A stretch of DNA of 64,000 nt from Tyto alba (lineage: Eukaryota > Chordata > Aves > Strigiformes > Tytonidae): positions 6,603,427 through 6,667,426 of the forward strand of contig NW_024881296.1 of NCBI RefSeq assembly GCF_018691265.1. The letters run 5' to 3'. The notes beneath the pieces are model-generated. The model searched no databases and was not told where the DNA came from. It saw only the letters and a program-made list of their open reading frames with translations. Position numbers and translations under genes: made by a program. This document shows positions 1 to 12,569 of this stretch, in pieces. Within the stretch, counting starts at the first letter, position 1, and the number at the start of each line of letters is the position of its first letter.

Positions 1-2530
1 GATGTGCTGTTGCAGGAAGGTTGCTTTACAGAAGCAAAGCAATCATCAGCAAGTAATTTAGATCCCTTTTTCTTAATTTGAGCTCGTGCAGCGTCCTACC
101 AGCTTGCAGTTACACCGACTGCTCCTAAATCACTTGGGCTCAGTCAGGATTCTTGCCTCTCCACAAAAATCTTTTCTTGTCTGTTGAATGGTGGGGGAGA
201 GTTTGCCCGGGCCCTACTCCAAACGTGCGTTGTATGGGGAAAGGGCAGCCGCAGGCTTTCGTGGTGAGACCTGAGTTTGTGACTAAATCACGATGCTCAT
301 TGTAAAGAACATAGACGGTTTAAACCCAATCTTAACAGAGCCTGGCTCTGCAGGAACTGATCAGAAAAATCAGGGCAGCTATAAGCTTTCAATGTGTTTT
401 AGATATATGTTATACTTTAACTTCTCCGAGCCTGCCTTCTTACTGAAAGGATGCGTGTTTATCCATTATTAGCGAACACATATTTGTTCTGCCACCTAGT
501 GTCCAGCTCTAGAAATACCCCAAACAAGCTTCTATGAGTGAGTTACAAGTTATTTGCTGGTTTCTCTTTCTTATAAACACGATGAGTGGTGCAATGTAAG
601 CTTCATTTTTAGACATAGGTAGGCCTCTGATAGCAATAAATCATACTCAGTGCCTTCTACTATTCGAAAATTTGGAGAATAGCAAGGAATAGCATATGTT
701 TATTTTATATCTTCTCATATGTATGTATGGTGTTTTGAAGACAAATAAATAAAAAGCCATGAGAAAACTTCAGCTAGATGTGTTCTTGCAGACTTGTGAA
801 TTATACAGATACTCTTATTTTAACTAGTATTTTTAAGGACTACCAGTGCTAATAAGGATTTTTAGACTGGAGTCCTAAATTCCTTAATTTATGTTATAAT
901 CATGCTACCCACATGGGAAAATGCAAGCCTTACTTAGCTGTTGAACTCCTGGTATAAAATAAAATGCTCCTGCATGTGTGAACGTGCCCGTGTTCTTCCC
1001 TGCCGTGACTATGGGTGCCCCAGAAAACCCTCAGGTAGAAAGCACAAGTGACTTCACACCCTCGAGATACTGTCTGTAGCATAAAAGAAGTGGCTGCGCT
1101 GCGCTCTGAGAGCAGAACGGGGCTGGGGTTGGTGCTTAAGCCCTGGGACATTGCCCAGTGGGTGCTGAAGGAGATTTGGTCTCTCTCATTGTCCTAATCC
1201 CTCAGCAATCCCTTGCCCTGTGCTGCTTGGGGGTCTCCGGGCCAGGAGAGACCTGGCGTGCACCACGGCAGGGGGATGATGAAGCACCACAGTGGGCTTT
1301 TAAACCAGAGTTGTTACTTGGATTGCCCCAGTGGAAAGGCACTGATAACAATCACTTATAAAATTGCATCAATAGACTTAAAAATGGTGCCACTGTCACC
1401 GTGGAGGTTTATTTATTCTTCTAAAGGTCATTCAAGGGTAATTTAAGGGTCCTTCTACAGGGCCCATTCATTACCGAGTACCTTCCACAGGATATCCACC
1501 CTGGGACAGAGAGCCATCGAACAGCGCAGATCTCCTGTTCTTACACCCACAGTTCCTGCTTGTCCTACACCCAGTGCCGGTGTGGTGGGCTGGCACACTG
1601 GGAACGACCGGGCAAGGCTGGTGCGCCTGGACACGTGGCTGCAGACATCTATTGCCACCCAGGCACTCTGCAATACAAAATTAGCCCTGTTTTACGTTCT
1701 GTTGTCACAGTCATATCTGAACATCTTTGGCTTTTTGTAGCTTAGCTGGGGGCCAGATACCCTATTAATGTAAACTGCTTTCTGGATTACAGCCATGGGA
1801 GGAAGGAGATGCTAGTTTGTTTTAGAGCAGTTCCTTTGCCTGTGGAAGATCACAGGTTTTGGAGGGATTTCTGCCTTTTTCCGCCACAGCTTGACAAAGA
1901 GTGAGATTTCTTAGGAACCTCTGAATGTGTAAGACCCAACTTGCATTGTGTAGAAAGATAGTAGAGAGTTGGAGTCCTCTAAGTCTTTTGAATAAACTCA
2001 GGTGAGATTCCAGCTGATGTCTTCAGTAAAAACACTTTGAAATCTCTAGCTCTGGTGGTGAAGCTAGTGGCATCCCTCACCTGCTGAAGCTCAGCAGCTA
2101 CATCCTGCAGCTCAGCCTCAGGTCAAAGCTCTCCCTGAAGTCATCAGGAGCTCTGGGCTGCACTTGATGCTCCCTCTGGGCAGCAGGAAAACCTAGAGAT
2201 AGGCAGCTATGAAGGTGTCGCTGCACCTTGGCAACCCTTCCCTGGCCTGCCTGTGGCCCTGCTTCTTTTCTGATTTTCATGTCCTTTGTTTTTGGGAATC
2301 GCATTTTGCTGCAGGGTGTTACCATGGGGGGTTGCTGATGCAGCACCTGAAAACAGAACAACTGGTATATGAGTACATACTTGTATTTTTGCCCTGTTCC
2401 CTGCACTCTTCCCTCCCCACTGCCCTGTGCGCACACACGGAGCATACCCATAAAGATGTGGAAAATGAGGTGAGCTGCTGGGTGAGAGAGTTTGCTCACA
2501 CTGAGATATCCGCTGTAGTAAAGACAACAG
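1..2530. other. Intergenic DNA, no gene recognised
   Basis: AT-rich to mixed sequence with no convincing exon on either strand. The open frames here are short, lack splice-site support and resemble no protein I know. Overlapping AATAAA hexamers lie at 744-753 on the + strand, so the left end could be the 3' UTR of an upstream gene. In mammals TSNAX lies upstream of DISC1 on the same strand, but no TSNAX coding sequence is visible here. Confidence 0.5.
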
Positions 2531-2539
2531 TTGACTGAA

Positions 2540-3070
2540 AAATGCAGAACATTATGAGACTGCAGAGTGACAGGATGGGGGGAAACAGATTGAGTGTAGG
2601 TAGATGTGAAGTGATACACACGGGGAAAAATAATCTTGGTGTATCCCCTTCAGGATCAAAATATTAGGATTTTTTCCATGAAAATATCAACTCAATGCTT
2701 GTCAGCAAGCAAAAAAGCCAGTCAAATGTTAGGAATTGTTAGGAAAGGACTAGAAATAAAGATGAGGATATGCTGTATAAATGTCATTGTATGGGTCACC
2801 TGCTTCTGCTTTTGAGTGTGACTCTGATCCCTTTATCTCAAAAAGGATATAGCAGAACTGGGAAAGGTCCAGAGAAGGGCAGAAAGGGTGACCAAAGGTA
2901 GGGAATAGTTTCTCTATGAAAGGAAACTATGGAAGTTCAGTGGGCTGGAATCCTTCAGCCTGGAAAAAATGATGTTAAGGAGGATATAATAGAGGTCTAC
3001 TGAGTAATGTGTGTCATAAAGAAGGTAGGTATGGAGCAACCTTCACTGTCTCTGTCAAGGCAAGGACTAG
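2540..3070 (+). mobile_element. CR1/L3-type LINE fragment, sense, decayed
   Basis: The sequence reads in order like the C-terminal reverse-transcriptase region and early 3' part of amniote CR1 elements: a segment like the 'gaaat/tgaagt-aatgcacat-ggaaaaaataatc' zone, then one like 'aaaaaagccaacagaatgttaggaatt', then 'gatatagcagaactgg...ggtccagagaagggca', then 'ggatataatagaggtct'. It carries stops and frameshifts in every frame, so it is an inactive, 5'-truncated copy. It is followed directly by the 200-bp block at 3091-3292, as is the related copy at 17.3 kb. The family name is from memory of CR1 consensus sequences; edges are approximate. Confidence 0.75.
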
Positions 3071-3090
3071 ATGCCACCAACTGCAGCTGG

Positions 3091-3292
3091 ACATAGCCAG
3101 GCTCAGACCAAGCACCAGGAGCTGGTGCCTCTCACAGTGGATGGAGACCTGGAGAGCCCCTCACCCATGGGTGCTGTGTGTGCCAAAATCTGGAGCAGGC
3201 TCAAGGTGGGGCTGGGAAAGCACTTGGAGAGCATGAGAGCCACTGCAGGCTACTATTTCAACAAACCAAACCAAGCTGAGGAAGCTCCTGAG
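3091..3292 (+). repeat. About 200-bp interspersed block, copy A
   Basis: This GC-rich block, from 'acatagccaggctcag' to 'gctgaggaagctcctgag', is repeated at 17946-18145 at roughly 75-80% identity by eye, with a shared core 'ttggagagcatgagagccac'. Both copies sit just 3' of a sense CR1 reverse-transcriptase fragment. It is either the 3' UTR of a CR1 subfamily I do not know or a separate repeat inserted next to it. It has no coding sense in either copy. Confidence 0.7.
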
Positions 3293-3299
3293 CCCCTTT

Positions 3300-6200
3300 T
3301 GGGCCCAGGCTCCTTTCAGGTGAGCGCTGCTTTCGGCTGGAGGGTCACCCCTCGGGGCACTTTGCCCCCAAGCCCCAATTCGGGTGAGCACTACCCAGAT
3401 GGGCAGGTAGTGTGCACACCCTGGGGGGAAAACAGCCTGTGCTCCTGGCCAGCTGCTGCTGGTGGTGTTTTCCTCCTTCTTCCCGGGAGGGGGATGCTGG
3501 AGGTCTCCCGAGAGGCCTGTTTGTGCAGAGGCAGCCACAAACACGGGGAGTGAGGACGTGGGCATGAACTGCTGTGGCCATACTTATGCTCTTACATGTT
3601 TCAGCACAGGGCACTAGAATTTAAACAAGGTTTCCCAGGTTATCGAAGCCAAACACTTCCTACCAGAGCCAGCTATGTCTTACACCTTTCACCTCAAGCT
3701 CCCCCAGCAAACTGGTTGGGTTTCTCACGCAGGGCTCGGGGCTGGGAAGAGGTCAGGGGGAGGGTGGCCACGGCTCCTAAACACAGCGGGGCACGGCCCT
3801 GAGAAGCGGTGGGGACCCAGACTATGCATGTAGCAACGTGCAGGAGAGACCACTCGGGCACCTCAACACAAAGCTGCTGCTGGACGTGCCTCAGGCACAG
3901 CTCTGCGGCGCAGGTAGGACCATTGCAGCATCCCCCAGCTCTCGCCTTGCCACAAAACTCGCACCGCTTGAGCTAACACAGGTTTTGATGTCGATGTCCT
4001 TAAATTGTTTGTCTGCTTGTAACAGGCTCGCATTGATTTAGGCTAATTTGGTTAACCAAAAAAAGGGTTGTGCTGATTGCTCTAAATGGATTAAATAGTG
4101 ATTTTCGTTAAACTGATGGCAGTCTTGTGTGTAGACAGGGCCTGGAGCTTTGTAAGCTAATGACTTGGCAGTAATGCAATGAGTTTTTTTAGACAGCTGA
4201 GAACAAGCTGTTGTTTTAAATATACGACCATAAGTGTTACTATTCTAGTAAATGGTCCCAGAACATGATATTTCTCCACTAACTTAGGCTCCTTCTGAAT
4301 CCTGGCAGATCATTTTGTTAACTCTCATTTTTCTGATAATAACTTGGCAAGTACTTTTATCCAAATGGATTTTGGATTAAAGCCAAGTGCAAAACATGGA
4401 AAATTTCCATTTTGGGGGCAAGATTTTCTAATTTTTATTCACCTTCCCAGCCTCCTAAATTTTCCACATTTTTGGCAACGGAAAAAAAGGTTTTTCTTTG
4501 TTCTTTTTATAAAAATTCAGATAGAAGAAAAATGCAAATGAGCCCAGCTCCTGCCAACAGCAGGGACCTTTCCCCACAAGTGAGACCTGAGAGGAGGACA
4601 GGTCCAGAAGCAGCTGGTATTTAATTTCTTCACTCAGAAAAGAGCGAGGGTGAGATTAGCCCTTGGCCATTAAATCTTTTGTGCCCATATTGTCTCAATG
4701 GGAAGAAACCACTGTGTCTGCATAAAGTCTTTCCTGCCTGCCTCTGAACCGGCCAGCTGAGCTTCTGCCAAGTGAACCTGCTTTCACAGGTCTTTTATCT
4801 ATCAAACTGAAAATCCCATTTTGATTCATCTGCTTTCTCTGCTGATGTTTTTGTCTCCAAGTTGGGAATGAAATTTGAAAAGAACATGACTCCAGACGAA
4901 TGAGTCACTGAGCCTTGGTTATCTTTGATTTGCAAGGAAGCCTACTGAGATACTGAATAAGCCTTAGCTCAGAAAACAAGTCTGGCAGGCAGGCTGTGAT
5001 CCCTTTCTGCCTTAGGGAGGTTTATGGAACCAGAAGCAGAAAGTTGGTGACAAGAATGAGAGGAGACTTGATGCCTCAGAGGACAGAGAGAACAGGAGGA
5101 AGGAAAATCTCAGGGCTACCAACAGGACAGTGACTGGAAACTAAGAATCTGAATTACCTGGAAGAAGATAACCCAGTGTGCACTAAGACAAATTTTGGGC
5201 AAAGAGGTTTCTACAGCACTAGTGCGTGTCAGGTCCTGGACTGTTTTCTGCATTCCTGGATCCTGGAAATCGGATCCCAATAACCTGGAGCACATGTAGA
5301 TGTGAAGCTGTGGGAGAGGGACAAGACACAAACCAGGCAAATCAGAAGTTAGAGCATTTCTGGAGGAGCTGGGTTACCCATGAGGAATAAAAAACTGATT
5401 CTTTGTCCAAGACGTAGGCCAAAGAGATCAAGGGAATCAGCACAGTAAAACCAAGTGTGTTCTGTGTGACCCAACCGCAGCAGCTTGCTGGGGGTGGTGG
5501 CCAGTAAGGGGTAGGGAAGGGTGAAAGCACAGTCACAAGGCAGTCCCGCAGCCATAAACTTGCAGTCTGCTTGTAACCCTGTAGCAATAAGCACTGCAGA
5601 AGCCATCCCCGTCCTCACTGAGCCCTTCCAGAGCAATCTGCCAGTGAACGAATGTGGTTTTGCCCTTCCTTCTAACCTGCAGCATGTCCCCAGCCATTTA
5701 TACAACCCCTGAGCCTGTGACTGCACTCATCCCTCTCACATACATCCTCAGTGCCCACACCAGGGTGTATCAGCACCGCAGGAGCACTGATGAATCGTCC
5801 TTACATGAGGGAAAGGGATCTGACACTCTGCTAAGCACTTACAGACTGTGGCAAAGCAGGACACTGGATCCACATGCCTCCCAGACCCCCATTCATTCCC
5901 ATTCATCGCCCAGGATGTAACATTCAGCCCCCATAAAGCAAACCTCCACCAGAAGCCAGGAGCTCTTCCCCATCTTGTATCCAGCTCTACAGGCCCACCG
6001 AGCAAGTCTCAGTGGCTGATCATGGAGACACCTCACCGAAGTCCGGAGGCTTGGGGGTAGAGATATTTGTCAAATAATAATTACAGTATCATCTTCCTGC
6101 CTTGAACACCTGAAATGTAGGTGACCAAATCTTAACCAAACTGATCAAGACATTTGCACAGAGCTGATGGGACAGCTGGACTGAGAATAAGGCCACTTAA

Positions 6201-8070
6201 CCCCTTCTGCCACTTGCCATCAGGTGGTATCTGAGAGCTCCTTCTGGACAGCTTCAAAGCTATTCCAGGCTCACAGCAGAAAATGCTGCCCATGAGGGAT
6301 GCCCTTCCCTGGAACACAGCCCTCCCTGGGCTACAAGTCATAAAATAAACTCTCAGATCAGAACAGCTGGCTTTGATACAAAAGACTACAAAGCTCACAA
6401 TGAGTAAAAGAATATCCTACAAAATCCTTCTTCAGACTTCCCTGAGCCTCTTCCATGAAACAATTAGTGGATGCTCTTGTTTTGAACTCTGTGACTCACT
6501 CCTGTAATTCAGTTGTGGCCTGTGATCACTCAGTCGTTTAATGTGGTGCAGGGAAACAGGCAATTGTGAGAATTTCCTCTCTCCCTCCCTCAGCCTCTGT
6601 GGCATGTCGCACTGCAGCGCCATGCGACCGCAGTCTGGATGCTCGCATCCCAGATGTGCCGCCTCACCCTTCAGGCAACACTTCCTCACAGTATTAAACA
6701 GTGTCCGGGAAGGTGTCTCAAAGAGAAAATGCATCTCACTACATTTTACAGTATTTTGTAATGCAGCTGAAAGCGCAGTCCCTCTGTCAATGGTCTTAAT
6801 ACTTAAGTTGTGGCTTGGCCCTACTACAGTTTTATTTCTAATTTGGTATCTTTGCTGTGTGTACATGTGTGTGAGTATTTGTAAGAACTCCATTAAAGAT
6901 AATAGACTCTATTAAAGCAATTACACTGGCTACTGTATTCCATATTATTTTCTATTAACCATATTTAACTCTGCCAGTCAGCAGTATAGTTACTGTTATG
7001 AACTAGCAAGTGATTTTTAATCCCTTGATTTGCATAACATACACATTTGTCTCATTTTCCAAGTACGCAGTAGGTACAAAAGACATTTAACAATTAAAAC
7101 AAAAGCGTTTCCAGAGATTCTCAGCACCCACAGAATATGTTTGGAGGCTTCTCTGTACTTACCTTGCCTAGGTCATGCTGTGATAATTTTGGCAGCAGAG
7201 CAAGGAAAAAGCCCTGAATAATTTGCCAACTTTTTCATGTCTGAAAGAGAATGAAAACAGAAAACTAAAAAAATTCCTCCTGCTGGTACCACGCACCAGA
7301 AACCCTGTCCTGTGTCCATTAGAGAGTGCTGTATGTTTGTCATGGGAAAAAGACTATTTAATTCTCTGGCTGCTGACTACCAAGTGCTAAATTTCTGTTG
7401 TTGACAGGAATGGCAGAAAGGGCTGTTGCAGGAGCGGGCTGGATGAAGCAAGCTGCAGTGTCCTTCACTCAGGACTCCCCCCAGCCCCCGGGGGTGGCTG
7501 AGCCAGTGACTCCCGCAGCCACGGGCAGCAGCTGCTCCTTTGTCAGGGTTTGGGGACGAGGGCTTCTCCATGTGATGCTCAAGCTTCTCGCTTGTCTGCT
7601 TTTGGCTTCCCTCTGCTTGATCTCTCCTCTCAGACACTTTCCCCACCTTGGTCTCTCTGTTATTTCCCTTTGGCGGTTGCTTTCCCTCTTACCATTCATC
7701 TTAATTTCTTTCCACTTCTTCCCCTTTTCCTCTTTTAGCTTCCTTATTTCTCTTGCTCTCTGACAAACCATATGCACTGCTTTCTCCCTTTCCATTTTTC
7801 CAAGGGCTGAATCACAGCAGCTCTGTTTGTGTGGCCATTTGTATTGCCCAGAGCCATCTCCCACGGCTTGGGGTGCTCAGCAGTGGAAGGTGACCTTCCT
7901 TTGGCTCCCTCTCTAGTCAACGGGGACAGACGAGGGCTTCCAGAGGGTGACTCAGTTTTAAGGCTGTTGAAAGACCTTGTGAAGACTGATCTCCTGCCAT
8001 GGTTTGCCAGTAAGACCGACAAATATCCTAAATTATGAGCTTTGAATCGGGGGCCAAAAGTTATTTAGTA
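3300..8070. other. Intergenic DNA, including a pyrimidine-rich tract
   Basis: I see no exon that can be supported. Open frames up to about 150 codons (for example 6432-6893, minus strand) show no family resemblance and overlap frames of similar length on the other strand, as expected of chance. About 4000-4150 contains old-repeat-like sequence (ending in a 'gtgtagacagggcctgg' motif) that I cannot assign. About 7583-7803 is strongly C+T-rich on the + strand. Confidence 0.5.
7583..7803 (+). repeat. Polypyrimidine/polypurine-rich tract
   Basis: About 220 bp are dominated by C and T on the + strand, with runs such as 'ccacttcttccccttttcc'. The purine strand yields a lysine/arginine/glutamate-rich open frame (7469-7864, minus), which I read as a composition artefact rather than a gene. 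Imperfect, so not a simple microsatellite. Confidence 0.5.
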
Positions 8071-8074
8071 CAAA

Positions 8075-8079
8075 TCCTG
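8075..8079. repeat. Target-site duplication, left
   Basis: TCCTG immediately before the LTR that starts at 8080. The same five bases follow the LTR at 9152-9156. A 5-bp duplication is usual for ERVL/ERV3-type integrases. Confidence 0.8.
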
Positions 8080-9151
8080 TGTTGTGGTTTGGGCCTGGTT
8101 GGCAGCCAACCACAATGCAGCAGCTCTCTCTCCCTTCCCCTCCGGCAATGAGAAGGGACAGAGAGCCAGGCTTGGGGTTCAAGATAGGACTGGGATGGGG
8201 AAAAATCCCCCTTTTATGATCACGAGCAAAAGGCAGACTCGTTAGGGGAATCAAAAAAGAACATACATTTATTACAGACACTAACAACACATAACAGAGT
8301 AGGACAGTGAGAAGCATTGCCACATCTTGAGAACACCTTCCCCCCACCCCTCCCTTCTTCCCGGGCTCAGCTCTGCTCCCGATATCTCTACCTCCTCCCC
8401 CAGTGGTGCAGGGGCAGGGAATGGGGGGTGCAGTCAGCGCTGCCACTTCCTTCATCTTCGGTGAGGGGAGTGTCCGGAACTTGTTACCCCCTGCTCCATC
8501 GTGTTCCCCCTCTCACAGGAGACAGTCCTCCACAAACTTTCTCCGACATGAATTCCTCCCATGGGCTGCAGCATTCCCCACACTGCTCCGTCATGGGTCA
8601 CTAACTTCCTCCGACTGGATTCCCTCCCACGGCTGCAGCCCTTCCCGAGCTGCTCCGGTGTGGGACTCCCCCGCATGCTGCAATCCTCCCAGCGCTGAAT
8701 TACAGCAGCGGGGCTGCCTTTTCCCATGAGACCCCGGCCTTCTTTGGGCACAGCACCTTGTTCAGGCGAGCAGGAACAACAGGCCATAAATCAATGTCTG
8801 CTCCACCGTAGATCTTCATGGGTGGCAGGGGGGGCTGCCCTGCCATCTCACCACAGGATACAGGGGGGTCTCTGCTCCGGCACACCTCCCCCCTCCTTTC
8901 TTCCTCCGTTCCTCCACTGACCTTGGTGTTCATGCAGCTGCAGCAACTCCTCCTCACCAGTCCCACTGCCCGTCACCACGTCCCTTCTTAAATACGTTAT
9001 CGCAGAGGCGCAGCCGATTGGCTCAATTTCCCAAACAGAAGTGGAGCTGGCATGGAGCTGGGGGAGCTTCGAGAAGCTTCTCACAGGGGGCCGCCCCAAT
9101 AGCCCCCTCTCCTGCCACCAAAAATCTCCACCACTCACTCAACCCAGGACA
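8080..9151 (-). mobile_element. Solo LTR of an avian endogenous retrovirus, copy 1
   Basis: A 1072-bp element bounded by TG...CA and a 5-bp duplication (TCCTG), with no internal retroviral genes next to it, so a solo LTR. In minus orientation it has a CCAAT box at 9017-9021, a TATA-like TATTTAAG on the complement of about 8985-8996, and an AATAAA signal on the complement of 8268-8273. That places U3 at the high-coordinate end and U5 at 8080. A second copy, about 96% identical by eye, lies at 21700-22766 in the same orientation. Open frames inside it are not retroviral proteins. The 5-bp duplication suggests an ERVL-like class, which is inference. Confidence 0.88.
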
Positions 9152-9156
9152 TCCTG

Positions 9157-11590
9157 CTTTTGCACGGTCTTTTGGCACATATCGGATGGATGGAGAGCAC
9201 AAACCAGAGCATATTCCCTCCCACCAGTGTTGCCCTCCCAGGTGCCAGACTTCTGCCTGCACCCTGATGGTCAGCACAAGTCGCACCTACAGCACAGCAG
9301 CAGACTTGCTGACAGAGCCTTGCAACAACTTTCCCCCACCCCAAAGTCCTGTCTCTGTGCTATAGACAAAGCATTTGGTCTAACTTCAAGAAGGCAAGTG
9401 AGAATTTTTGCTCCTGTTACTTTTTTGCTCTGAAAGTAAGTAACATGTGAGGAATAAGGAAATAAAAGTGAAAAGGGAAGCAAAACTTTCATTCTCACCC
9501 AACCATTTAAAACCACTTGTCTGTACAGTTTCCACAGCTTTCGTTTCACCAGGAGAATGCCTCCCAGGGGCTTACTTCAACATTTTGAACAGAGCCATGT
9601 TTAGCCTTTTCCATAACAAATCACACAGGAAGCATGAACCACAAATGCAGCCTTATCTCCACCCAGACATTTGTTCCCAAAGAGATTTTTCCAGTTCTCT
9701 GTGATCAGACCAAGGAAATACAGGCGACATTGTAACAACCCTCCCAGAGTTTCTCCATAGTACACTCTATTGTATGCTGAGGTTGCTGACAAGCTGTTAT
9801 CTGGTAAAGGACTATTTTGTACATAGAAATCTGGTCCTGTGAGATTTTGTCAATGGCTTTCCTAGGATTTCACCCCCAGTCTGGATCACAGCTTTTATTG
9901 CTTGCTGATCCAGGAATGCAAAAAATCTGTTGAAGTTGCATGCTCCCTCCCTTTAGCTGTGCATCTCTGCCCTTCCCTTCCCTTTTAAACACTTGTGGGC
10001 ACAGAAGGGACAACAGCTTTCCCCATGAAGGTCCCTTGTCCCCAGGGCAGGCTTGGTGGGACACTTAACCCTTCTCCACAGGTCACTGGCAGAAGGAAAA
10101 CTGGGTCCTCATCCACATGTTCTTTGACACATATAGCTCTTGGGGAGTATTTTTGGTTAATTTTATTACTGCCCGCAGGACATGACATAAGAGAAAAGTG
10201 TAATTCCTCGGCCTTGTGTCTGACCAAGGTGGCTGTTGTGGTGGTGCTCACCCTCTGCCCCTAGACTGCCATTTCTGTGTGCAGCTGACCTGGTGGCTTT
10301 CATAATCAAATTTTTATTAGCCTGTTAAGTAAAATGCTGGCATTGAGCCACTGGCAAGTTGTAAAGCTGGCCAAATAACTGGAATAATAATTCACTCATA
10401 TTGAATGTGGTCCATTTAAAGGTGGTGCTTATTTCCTGAATGGAAATTAATGTCTTCTAAGGATTTGGTTTAGATTAGTTCACTGCATGGTTTGCTTCAG
10501 CCCTATAATTTTACCACTGATACCTAAAGTAGGTTCATAAATAGAGCAATAGAGCTTTGGCTGTGATAGGAGATAGTGCTATGCACTAATGTAAATTATA
10601 AATGTAGAGTTAGAAAAGCTAACAAGCCCAGCTGGCAAACTTCCACATATTATCTTACAATAATTGCTTCCAGCCATTTTTTGTACAACAGAAGACAGGT
10701 TATTTATATTATATATTTAGCCTAAAACTGTAATAACATCCGCTGGCAAAGGTATTATCTGATGGTGTCTGAAATGGAACCAGCTTTCCTCTTTTCAGGC
10801 ATTAACAAATGAAAATCTTTGTGTCATCTCATGGCATTTCCTGAATTGAAGAATAAAATGAGTAGGATTTTTAATTCATATAGTTTATTTCTTAAAAAGT
10901 AAATCTATTTTTGACAAACAGGTTTCCCAGAATTGTTATGTGTGGTTTGTATCACTGACCAGAGAAATATTTCCTTTATGATTCTAATCAGGTAGAAACA
11001 ACAGTACCACTAGCAGGAGTGACTCTTGGCTTAGCACAGTCAGAAAAATACCTGTGAACAAGCAAGGCATGTGAAGGTCACAGAAGAGAATATATTTTTT
11101 CCTCTTGCTTCAGAAATCCCTGGATGCCTGCTATGTTGCCCATCCGCACATTCCCAGGCAAGCAATACAGTAGTGAGGATGTGAAGCCAATGATTGGAAG
11201 CCAATTAAGGAGACTAATAGGGGTATGTTTTAGAAATCTTAGGCAGAGACAAATCTTAGTGATGGCCAGGCTCACTGCTCAATGTAGCTGCTCCATCTGC
11301 CAGTGACAACAAAGAATAAGAAAGCAGGAGGATGGTACTTGGGATTTATGAAGACATCTCAGGTTCTTGCCAGTCCTTTGGTAACTTGGGAGGATATCAT
11401 GAATATTAAGAAATAGGTTGTCCTGAGTTGCCTGATCCCCGCTCAGTTGCAGGTCTTGGCCAGGGAAGTCTCTGCCAGTGTTTGGGTTAGGTGACAATTG
11501 GGTCCTGGCAGAGGTCAGGCTGTGCTGATGAGAGGCTCCTTCTCAATAAGGGAAACTAGCCCCAAGGAACCCTAGGCAGGTCGGCTTAAC
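9157..11590. other. Intergenic DNA, nothing recognised
   Basis: AT-rich sequence, particularly 10.3-11.0 kb. No splice-bounded exon, RNA gene or named repeat was recognised on either strand. Short open frames are within chance. Confidence 0.5.
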
Positions 11591-11599
11591 CTCTGCCCT

Positions 11600-12560
11600 A
11601 GGGAAAGTCTCTAAAAATAATTTAATTACTGGTAAGGAACCCAATCAGTTGTGAACTGAAGATGCTGAGGTAGTAAGTGCAGAAGGCGTTAATGAAAACA
11701 AGCCTTGTCAGGACTGAGGCTCAGTATTCGTTGTCAAGAGCACAAGTTTGGTGGAGATGTGCCATCATAAATGTAAGAGTTTTTTATCAGTTATTTGAAA
11801 AAGGATGACACGACAGCCTGATTACAAAAAAAAAGAAAGAAAAGGTAGAACTATGTAAGATCAAAATATTCAGTGGTATGAGACCTGGTGGATTGAAAAG
11901 GTAGAGTTGTCCAAGGAGAAGTGTTAAGGAGTGGGAGTTACTGTAGTGAAGTCTGCAGGGAGCAGTATAAGACTTACTGCTGTTCAACATTTTTATCAAG
12001 ATCTGAGGGTAACCATAACATTTCTGCTAAGAAATTGGATAGTGCAAACACTGCCCAGGTGGCAAATAATGATGAAAAGAAGAGTCACCTAGAGTGGCCC
12101 AGATTGCTCAGTAGAGACCATCCAGGCAAATTACGTCTTAGTACAGTCCTAAGATATCTAGCTGAATTAGATATCTAAAAGGCAGGAATAGAGGCTGTAC
12201 TTACAGGAGGTGGCTTTCAGAGGGTAAGCAGTGACTCTGAAATGCTTTGGAGAGGCCAGAACAGAGAAGCAACTCAGTAGGAGCTCCCAGTGTGATGGGA
12301 GAAAAGGTGTTGACTGTCTTCGGGTACACAATTGGTGAGAAGTGGGTAGCGATCAAAAGCCCCACATGAAACTGTTGCTGGAATACATATCTTGCTGGAG
12401 TGTTCCCACTGAAAAGGAACACTGAAGAATTTTCTGCCAGCACATAAAAGAGTCACAGAAATAATTCAAGAACTGGAAAAAAAGGCCTTTCATCAGCTGC
12501 TGTAGAGTTCACCTTATTTAGTTTATTCAAAGGAAGAAGATATCAGCCTTTATCACCTAG
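11600..12560 (+). mobile_element. Old CR1/L3-type LINE remnant, sense
   Basis: Scattered similarity to amniote CR1 reverse transcriptase runs in the right order: around 11930-12010 a match to the 'gtctgcaggg...cagtat...ctgttcaacatttttatcaa' zone, around 12045-12080 to the 'caggtggcaaat...gatga' zone, and at 12450-12540 to 'aaaataattcaagaactgg' followed by a 'tttagtttattcaaa' zone. Many substitutions and gaps make this an ancient, inactive copy. The 5' boundary is uncertain. Confidence 0.5.
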
Positions 12561-12569
12561 GGTATAAAC

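Noticed and set aside
2098..2619. 173-codon frame on the minus strand
   Set aside because: Runs into the sense CR1 fragment and overlaps open frames of similar length on both strands; no recognisable domain.
6432..6893. 153-codon minus-strand frame, with a 124-codon plus-strand frame opposite
   Set aside because: Mutually overlapping chance frames without exon boundaries or similarity.
7469..7864. 131-codon Lys/Arg/Glu-rich frame on the minus strand
   Set aside because: Explained by the polypurine strand; no splice sites or homology.
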